6,392 bases of DNA from the NCBI GenBank assembly GCA_001803645.1, contig MHDW01000018.1, positions 3,537 through 9,928 of the forward strand, given 5' to 3'. This stretch comes from Nitrospirae bacterium GWC2_42_7 (GTDB lineage Bacteria > Nitrospirota > Thermodesulfovibrionia > Thermodesulfovibrionales > UBA6898). The translations under genes and the position numbers were made by a program. Every line of letters starts with the position of its first letter. The stretch's first letter is position 1. The notes beneath the pieces were generated by a model. That model worked only from the letters and a program-made list of their open reading frames with translations. It did no database searches and was not told the origin of the DNA. Below, one piece after another: positions 5,803-6,392 of this stretch.

Positions 5803-6392
5803 TTACACGACTTTACAAACTTATACATGACTACATTATGAACCCCTCACCCAGCCCCTGCCTTCCGGACAGGCAGGCGCTCCCCCAAGGGGCGAGGGAC
5901 CAAAGTTTCCCTCCCTTGAGGGGAGGGATCAAAGGGAGGGTGTCAGTGCTGCTTGCAATAATCCTTATTGTCCTGAGTGCAACAGTCTTTATCACGGGAT
6001 GCGGGGAAAAAGAGGCTGCAAAAGAAGAAAAACATTCAGAGGTCGGAGAGAAGAAAGAAGCCGGACATGAAGGCGAACACGAGGGTGAACACGAAGGTGA
6101 AGAACCGGGCGTGGTGATGCTGTCGCCTGAAAAGCAGAAGTCCTCGGGAATAGAAGTCAGGCAGGTGGAGCTTGAAAGTGCGGCCATCCCCCTCTCCGCA
6201 ACTGCTGTTATAGAGATGAATATGGACAGGTCTGCGAAGATCAGCTCAAGAGTGACAGGAAAGGCGGTCAGGATCATCGCATCTCAGGGCGACAGGGTGA
6301 AGGCAGGCCAGGCCCTTGCTTATCTCGATAGCGTCGAGCTTGACCAGACATGGACTGATTATATCAAGGCAAAGGGAAAGGTTGAGCTTACA
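5799..6392 (+). CDS. RND efflux periplasmic adaptor (membrane fusion protein, CzcB/CusB type), lipoprotein; 3' end outside window
   Basis: The frame is open from ATG 5799 to the last base, 198 residues. Residues 48-67 are a hydrophobic signal segment ending in the lipobox ITGC, with the lipidated cysteine at 68, so the mature protein would be anchored in the periplasm. A charged linker with HEGE repeated three times (90-101) follows and could bind metal. The stretch SSRVTGKAVRIIASQGDRVKAG (about 153-174), continuing to ALAYLDSVEL, is the start of the barrel-sandwich hybrid (lipoyl-like) domain of membrane fusion proteins. Residues 15-47 are encoded by a GC-rich interspersed repeat and make an unusual n-region of 47 residues. 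GTG at 5946 (or 5940) could serve as a shorter start. The adaptor would join the outer-membrane channel upstream to an RND pump, presumably encoded next. Confidence 0.85.
   Translation, partial: MITRLYKLIHDYIMNPSPSPCLPDRQALPQGARDQSFPPLRGGIKGRVSVLLAIILIVLSATVFITGCGEKEAAKEEKHSEVGEKKEAGHEGEHEGEHEGEEPGVVMLSPEKQKSSGIEVRQVELESAAIPLSATAVIEMNMDRSAKISSRVTGKAVRIIASQGDRVKAGQALAYLDSVELDQTWTDYIKAKGKVELT
5841..5942 (+). repeat. GC-rich palindromic interspersed repeat inserted in the adaptor gene
   Basis: About 100 bases unlike the surrounding coding sequence, made of consecutive hairpins. CCTGCCT (5857-5863) pairs with AGGCAGG (5871-5877), CCCC (5882-5885) with GGGG (5889-5892), and TCCCTCCC (5908-5915) with GGGAGGGA (5921-5928). 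The ends CACCC (5848-5852) and GGGTG (5938-5942) are complementary. Its translation is Pro/Gly/Arg-rich (PSPSPCLPD, then FPPLRGGIKGR), a look I recognise from dispersed repeats in several bacterial lineages. Boundaries are approximate; no target duplication is evident. Confidence 0.75.
5931..5948 (+). promoter_or_regulatory. Possible repeat-supplied ribosome binding site and alternative GTG start of the adaptor
   Basis: AAAGGGAGG (5931-5939) at the 3' edge of the repeat lies six bases before an in-frame GTG at 5946. Starting there gives a compact lipoprotein signal peptide, with the lipobox cysteine as residue 19. A second in-frame GTG at 5940 is too close to the motif. The motif may also be only part of the repeat's conserved end. 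Confidence 0.35.
6066..6101 (+). repeat. Three 12-base tandem units encoding HEGE repeats
   Basis: Three consecutive 12-base units with third-position differences (cat/cac, gaa/gag, ggc/ggt) encode HEGEHEGEHEGE at residues 90-101 of the adaptor. A histidine/acid-rich patch just after the lipid anchor is a likely site for divalent metal capture, in keeping with CzcB-like adaptors. Confidence 0.75.

Noticed and set aside
5831..6277. 148-residue minus-strand reading frame, Ser/Pro-rich
   Set aside because: It is antisense to the repeat and the HEGE tract of the adaptor gene, and its low-complexity composition is explained by reading the opposite strand.

Overview
The window looks like a Gram-negative bacterial chromosome of moderate GC content. 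It encodes a Tat-exported flavoenzyme, a lipoprotein efflux adaptor and an outer-membrane efflux channel. A GC-rich interspersed repeat of the kind I associate with Nitrospirota, Desulfobacterota and related metagenomic lineages is also present, but the phylum cannot be fixed from this window.

Layout. Bases 1-406 (+) are the 3' half of dapA (lysine/diaminopimelate synthesis). It converges on a minus-strand group that reads 4007 to 451. That group holds a Tat-exported FAD oxidoreductase resembling spermidine dehydrogenase (SpdH), a secreted spermidine-synthase-fold protein, and a six-helix membrane protein. The last two correspond to the two halves of 'fused MFS transporter/spermidine synthase' proteins, here encoded separately and in reversed order. 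All three products are predicted to act at or outside the inner membrane, and two belong to polyamine-related families. This makes the group the best candidate in the window for an undescribed envelope system.

A 52-base divergent intergenic region (4008-4059) separates this group from a plus-strand metal-efflux operon. The operon runs: a small Cys/His-containing secreted protein (4060-4464), a CzcC/TolC-type outer-membrane factor (4549-5802), and a CzcB/CusB-type lipoprotein adaptor (5799 to the window edge). The RND pump gene would be expected just beyond the window.

Regulatory structure is unusually readable. The small gene has no Shine-Dalgarno, but a sigma70-like promoter predicts a transcript starting at its ATG. 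A perfect 11-bp inverted repeat between it and the outer-membrane gene would sequester that gene's Shine-Dalgarno. A GC-rich repeat of about 100 bp is inserted in frame near the start of the adaptor gene, lengthening its signal-peptide n-region and possibly supplying a new ribosome binding site.
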